Assembly: GCA_937860285.1 (NCBI GenBank)
Contig: CALMBS010000343.1
Location: 1 to 10,085 of the forward strand
Direction of reading: 5' to 3'
From: an uncultured Chloroflexota bacterium
GTDB taxonomy: Bacteria; Chloroflexota; Dehalococcoidia; UBA2247; RBG-13-53-26
DNA: 10,085 nt
Shown: positions 7,638 to 10,085 of the stretch, piece after piece
Numbering within the stretch: position 1 is the first letter of the stretch
Layout of the letters: each line of letters begins with the position of its first letter
Notes under the pieces: model-generated
Told to the model about the DNA's origin: nothing
What the model saw: only the letters and a program-made list of their open reading frames with translations
The model's database searches: none
Made by a program: the position numbers and the translations under genes

Positions 7638-7845
7638 GCCACACCTCTATGGCAGCCTCGGGACACACCACCGCGCAGATAGCGCAGCCGGTGCAGCCGG
7701 AGCCATTGTCGAATGCAGCGGGGAAGTATCCTGCGGCGTTGACTTTGTCAGAAACGGATAGTGACTTCTTGGGGCAGAAGGCGATGCATACCTCGCATCC
7801 CTTGCACATTACCTGGTCTATTTCGATGTAACCCTTAGCTGCCAT
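7630..7845 (-). CDS. korD: 2x[4Fe-4S] ferredoxin subunit (delta) of 2-oxoacid oxidoreductase
   Basis: A 71-residue bacterial-type dicluster ferredoxin with two CxxCxxCxxxCP motifs: CKGCEVCIAFCP in the N-terminal half and CTGCAICAVVCP near the C terminus. As first gene of the operon it fits the delta subunit that carries electrons from the TPP/cluster centre of the beta subunit to free ferredoxin. The ATG at 7845 gives MAAKGYIEID, the usual start for this family. An in-frame TTG at 7875 would add ten residues, but it falls in the candidate -10 box and lacks a ribosome binding site. No strong Shine-Dalgarno precedes the ATG either, so the start is likely rather than certain. The stop overlaps the alpha-subunit start by 8 bp. 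Confidence 0.92.
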   Translation of the reverse strand: MAAKGYIEIDQVMCKGCEVCIAFCPKKSLSVSDKVNAAGYFPAAFDNGSGCTGCAICAVVCPEAAIEVWRE

Positions 7846-7874
7846 GTCTGATCGTTCTGCAGGCTCGATCTTCA

Positions 7875-7904
7875 ATTTTATGCCTAAGGCGCCCCGGTTT
7901 ACAA
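7875..7904 (-). promoter_or_regulatory. Candidate promoter for the oxidoreductase operon
   Basis: On the minus strand, TTGTAA (complement of 7899-7904) and TAAAAT (complement of 7875-7880) are separated by 18 bp. They match the sigma70 consensus at 4/6 and 5/6 bases, and lie in a locally AT-richer patch of GC-rich DNA. The -10 box ends 29 bp before the ATG at 7845, leaving room for a short leader. The -35 box lies within an imperfect inverted repeat (7889-7912), which could be an operator or just part of a repeat element. No experimental signal can be seen. Confidence 0.42.
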
Positions 7905-7912
7905 ATCGGCGC
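7889..7912. repeat. Imperfect palindrome in the SDR-ferredoxin spacer
   Basis: The bases CCGGTTT (7894-7900) pair with AAATCGG (7903-7909) through seven positions including one G-T wobble, with GC-rich flanks GCGCC and GCGC extending the symmetry. It overlaps the -35 hexamer of the candidate promoter and one arm of the neighbouring hairpin at 7908-7928. It may be an operator-like site, an interspersed palindromic repeat, or a remnant; the sequence alone does not decide. Confidence 0.4.
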
Positions 7913-7940
7913 TCTTACCGGCAGCGCCGGCCCTGGCCGG
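7908..7940 (-). terminator. Hairpin pair just after the SDR stop, possible terminator
   Basis: Directly after the SDR stop codon (complement of 7944-7946), the minus-strand transcript could form CCGGC-CAGG-GCCGG (7927-7940), then GGCGCT-(9 nt)-AGCGCC (7908-7928); the two share two bases. The second stem is followed by GATTTGT, only a weak U-rich run, so intrinsic termination would be inefficient. The hairpins do mark the boundary between the acyl-CoA dehydrogenase/SDR unit and the oxidoreductase unit. Confidence 0.35.
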
Positions 7941-7943
7941 TGT

Positions 7944-8735
7944 CTAGTCCGGCATCTCCGGGGCCCACGAGACCCCATTGATATGGCTGCCACCGTCGGC
8001 GAAGATGGTGTTGCCCGTCACATAGCAAGAGTCGTCGGAGGCCAGAAAGAGGGCCGCTCCACCGATGTCGCGCTCCGGGTCGCCCATCCTTCCCATCGGG
8101 TTCTGCTTCAGCAGCTCGGCGGCGTTCTCCGGGCTGCTGCGCCGCCACGCCTCGTAAGCGGGGGTGGAGGCTGCCGGGCAGATGATGTTGGCCAGGATTC
8201 TGTGCCGGGCCCATTCGCGGGCCGCGGTGCGGGTAAGAGCCCGCATGGCCTCTTTGGCCAGGTTGTACTCGGCGGTGTACATGTGGGCGTTCACTCCGTT
8301 GAGCGAGCACATGGTGATGATGCGGCCTCCGCCAGTCTCCCGCATGTGAGGGAATACCGCCTGCATGGCCCAGAAGGTGCCGAACACGCCGATACGCAGG
8401 GCCTTCTCCACCCGGGCATCGGTCTTCTTCTCCAGCCGGGCATTGTTGCCCCCGCCCCAGGCGTTATTCACCAGGATGTCCACCCGTCCCAGCGACCGGA
8501 TCGTGGTGTCGACCATGGCCAGGACGCTCTCCTTGTTGGATACGTCCGTGATCACGGGCAGGGCCCTGGTGCCGAAGTCCCGGGATATCTCCGCGGCGGT
8601 CCGCTGGCCGGCCTCGGCGTTGAGCTCGGCAATGACAGTCATGGCCCCCTCGGAAGCGAAGCGGCGGGCTATCCCCTTGCCGATCCCGTCTCCGGCGCCG
8701 GTAATGATGGCCACCTTGTCCAGCAGTCGATTCAT
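7944..8735 (-). CDS. SDR-family NAD(P)-dependent dehydrogenase/reductase
   Basis: A 263-residue classical short-chain dehydrogenase/reductase that interconverts an alcohol and a ketone (or similar) using NAD(P). Motifs in order: the cofactor-binding TGAGDGIG at 12-19, an acidic residue after strand 2 (E37, which favours NAD over NADP), NNAW at 90-93, catalytic S144, and Y157-x3-K161 with the normal 13-residue Ser-Tyr spacing. The asparagine of the catalytic tetrad, expected near 116 before the GTF segment, appears to be glycine (IGVFGTF). The C-terminal part has the usual GRMGDPERDIGGAALFLAS and FADGG. The ATG at 8735 has a purine-rich AAAGGGGGAAG immediately upstream. It follows the acyl-CoA dehydrogenase by 36 bp and is probably cotranscribed with it, so a hydroxyacyl or ketoacyl substrate is possible; substrate cannot be assigned by sequence. 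Confidence 0.9.
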   Translation of the reverse strand: MNRLLDKVAIITGAGDGIGKGIARRFASEGAMTVIAELNAEAGQRTAAEISRDFGTRALPVITDVSNKESVLAMVDTTIRSLGRVDILVNNAWGGGNNARLEKKTDARVEKALRIGVFGTFWAMQAVFPHMRETGGGRIITMCSLNGVNAHMYTAEYNLAKEAMRALTRTAAREWARHRILANIICPAASTPAYEAWRRSSPENAAELLKQNPMGRMGDPERDIGGAALFLASDDSCYVTGNTIFADGGSHINGVSWAPEMPD

Positions 8736-8771
8736 CTTCCCCCTTTCGAAGCGTGCGGACCGCCATGCCGG

Positions 8772-9959
8772 CTAGACCTGTTTTGGCAGGCCCAGCCCCT
8801 CCCGGCCGGCGACATGGTTCTTGGAGGTCTCGGTGGTGCCGCCGGCCAGGGTGAACGACAGGGCGCTGATGTAGGTATGCTTGATCCGGCCGCCGATCCT
8901 GGCCCATTTGGATTCCTCGTCCAGGGGCCCGTAGAGGCCCATGATCTGCATGCCCACGTTGCCCACCCGCTGGCAGGTCTGGCCGCCCAGGATCTTGATC
9001 TGGGCGCTGGCCTTCACCGTCGGCTGGCCGTTGGCGGCCAGCCAGTTCAGCTCATGGCCCAGGTTCATGCACACCTCGATGTCGATGGCCAGCTGGGCCA
9101 GCCTGCTCCGCACCAGGGGGTCCTGGCACAGCGGCTGGCCGTCCACCATCGTCTCCCTGGCGTACTGGATCAGCTGCTCCAGGTAGCGCTGGGCGTTGTA
9201 GATGGTGAGCAGGCCGTAGGACCTCTCGATGCCGAAGGCGTGCAGCAGCAGGTGCATGCCGCCATTCTTCTGGCCGATGACGTTGTCCCTGGGCACCTTC
9301 ACATTGTCGAAGAAGACCTCGCAGAAGGCCGGGATCCCGGTCGGCTGGGCGATCTGCCGCATGGTTATGCCCGGGCTCCGGGCATCGACCACGATGGCCG
9401 TCAACCCCATGTGCTTGTTGGGGTCGGTCCGGGAGAACACCATCAGGTAGTCGGCATGATGGGCGTTGCTGGTCCAGATCTTCTGCCCGTTCAGGACGTA
9501 GCCGTCCGCCTCCTCCACCGCCTTCAGCTGGATGTTGAAGGTGTCCGTGCCGGCGTTGGGCTCGCTCATGCCCGTGGCCCATTTCACCTGGCCCCTGGCT
9601 ATGGGGACCACGAATCTCCTCTTCTGCTCCTCGGTCCCGAACTGCAGGATGAGCTCGGCCGATGCCGGGGCCATGTCCATGACCGGCGCGCCGCGGTAGG
9701 CTGCCTCCTGCATGAAGATGGCCTCCATCCACACCGATGCCCCGCGGCCCCCGTATTCCTTCGGCCACGTCAGGCCCAGGTAGTTCCGATCACCGGACTT
9801 GCGCCACATACTCAAGCCCAGCTGGCGGTATTCCTGGCTCCGGGACTCCTCCTCGGGTCCGGGGTCCACTCCCAGGAAGCCAGGCGGCAGCTCTTGGTCG
9901 AAGAAGTCCCTCACCTCCTGGCGGAAGGCCTCTTCTTCAGCGGTATACCGAAAGTCCAT
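8772..9959 (-). CDS. Acyl-CoA dehydrogenase (FadE-type)
   Basis: A 395-residue flavoprotein of the acyl-CoA dehydrogenase family, which introduces a 2,3-double bond into an acyl-CoA and passes electrons to electron-transferring flavoprotein. The N-terminal helical domain begins MDFRYTAEEEAF. The beta-domain motifs are MSEPNAGTD at 131-139 (FAD/substrate contact) and KIWTSNA at 160-166. The C-terminal domain ends LAGGTTET (371-378) and GREGLGLP. The Glu of the MCAD-type YEGT position is replaced (LAGGT). E245 in GIER aligns with the helix-G glutamate that is the base in isovaleryl-CoA dehydrogenase and some FadE proteins, and is the likely catalytic residue. The ATG at 9957-9959 is preceded by AAAGGAG; the frame is open further upstream, but that stretch encodes the end of the preceding gene in another frame. 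It lies 22 bp after another acyl-CoA dehydrogenase, so the two may form a heteromeric enzyme. Substrate is unknown; branched or bulky acyl-CoA is plausible. Confidence 0.93.
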   Translation of the reverse strand: MDFRYTAEEEAFRQEVRDFFDQELPPGFLGVDPGPEEESRSQEYRQLGLSMWRKSGDRNYLGLTWPKEYGGRGASVWMEAIFMQEAAYRGAPVMDMAPASAELILQFGTEEQKRRFVVPIARGQVKWATGMSEPNAGTDTFNIQLKAVEEADGYVLNGQKIWTSNAHHADYLMVFSRTDPNKHMGLTAIVVDARSPGITMRQIAQPTGIPAFCEVFFDNVKVPRDNVIGQKNGGMHLLLHAFGIERSYGLLTIYNAQRYLEQLIQYARETMVDGQPLCQDPLVRSRLAQLAIDIEVCMNLGHELNWLAANGQPTVKASAQIKILGGQTCQRVGNVGMQIMGLYGPLDEESKWARIGGRIKHTYISALSFTLAGGTTETSKNHVAGREGLGLPKQV

Positions 9960-9981
9960 GGCGCTCCTTTCCCCGTCCCGC

Positions 9982-10085
9982 CTACATCCCCAGTTCCTGG
10001 GCCACCACCTCGCGCTGGAAGTCGGCATCACCGAAGTACAGCTCCGCCGCCTTCGCCCGCCGGTAGTACAGCTCCAGGTCATGGT
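9982..10085 (-). CDS. Acyl-CoA dehydrogenase, C-terminal end only (cut by window edge)
   Basis: The last 33 residues of a gene that enters from the right on the minus strand, ending at the TAG complementary to 9982-9984. The visible peptide starts HDLELYYRRAKAAELYFGDA and ends VVAQELGM. The LYYRRAKAAELYFGD pattern, a helix followed by a GDAxxxxExVAxELG tail, is typical of the C terminus of FadE-type acyl-CoA dehydrogenases. It is 22 bp from the start of the complete acyl-CoA dehydrogenase, consistent with an operon of two paralogues. The catalytic part lies outside the window, so activity cannot be judged. Confidence 0.75.
   Translation of the reverse strand, partial: HDLELYYRRAKAAELYFGDADFQREVVAQELGM

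Noticed and set aside
7885..7925. Threonine-tRNA-like stretch on the minus strand (GGTAAGAGCGCCGATTTGTAAACCGG)
   Set aside because: It recalls the D-arm 3' side and a TGT anticodon arm, but the anticodon loop is one base short, the stem has a mismatch, and no acceptor stem or TpsiC arm (GGTTCGAATCC-like) follows. A palindromic intergenic element explains it better.
9960..10082. Longer acyl-CoA dehydrogenase start reaching 10082
   Set aside because: The added 41 residues overlap the C-terminal end of the upstream acyl-CoA dehydrogenase in another frame and look like frame-shadow sequence. The ATG at 9959 has a good ribosome binding site and the usual N terminus.

Overview
The window is a GC-rich, gene-dense bacterial segment. 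The gene types present are a four-subunit ferredoxin-dependent 2-oxoacid oxidoreductase with a companion ACT protein, paired acyl-CoA dehydrogenases with a short-chain dehydrogenase, and a large multi-PAS HD-GYP protein. They suggest an anaerobic or facultative acyl-CoA/amino-acid oxidising lineage, of the kind seen in Chloroflexota (Dehalococcoidia-like) or Desulfobacterota-type genomes. This placement is an inference from gene content; no phylogenetic marker is present.

Left part, plus strand (1-4616): the 3' part of a phytoene-desaturase-like FAD oxidoreductase runs in from outside the window (1-1182). After a 107 bp gap with a TATAAT hexamer comes one very long gene (1290-4616). It encodes a soluble protein with seven consecutive PAS domains and a C-terminal HD-GYP domain with intact metal and GYP motifs, predicted to be a cyclic-di-GMP phosphodiesterase.

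Right part, minus strand (read from 10085 down to 4736): the tail of one acyl-CoA dehydrogenase (C-terminal 33 residues), a complete second acyl-CoA dehydrogenase 22 bp downstream, and an SDR-family dehydrogenase 36 bp further on form one apparent transcription unit. A 98 bp intergenic stretch rich in inverted repeats, with a candidate promoter, separates it from a second tightly overlapping unit. That unit encodes a 2x[4Fe-4S] ferredoxin (delta), then the alpha (pyrimidine/PP-like), beta (TPP-binding) and gamma subunits of a 2-oxoacid:ferredoxin oxidoreductase. It ends with a tandem ACT-domain protein after a 79 bp spacer carrying a short palindromic repeat. The plus-strand PAS gene and this minus-strand operon converge at 4617-4735.

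The oxidoreductase would convert a 2-oxoacid plus CoA to acyl-CoA, CO2 and reduced ferredoxin. The acyl-CoA dehydrogenase(s) and the SDR could act on acyl-CoA or hydroxyacyl intermediates, so branched-chain amino-acid or fatty-acid-like catabolism is a reasonable but unproven theme. The ACT protein is a plausible ligand-sensing regulator of the oxidoreductase. I found no CRISPR array, insertion sequence, rRNA gene or convincing tRNA gene. No clearly new system is evident; the most interesting points are the seven-PAS HD-GYP architecture, the ACT-oxidoreductase linkage, the paired acyl-CoA dehydrogenases with a displaced catalytic glutamate, and two intergenic palindromic elements.
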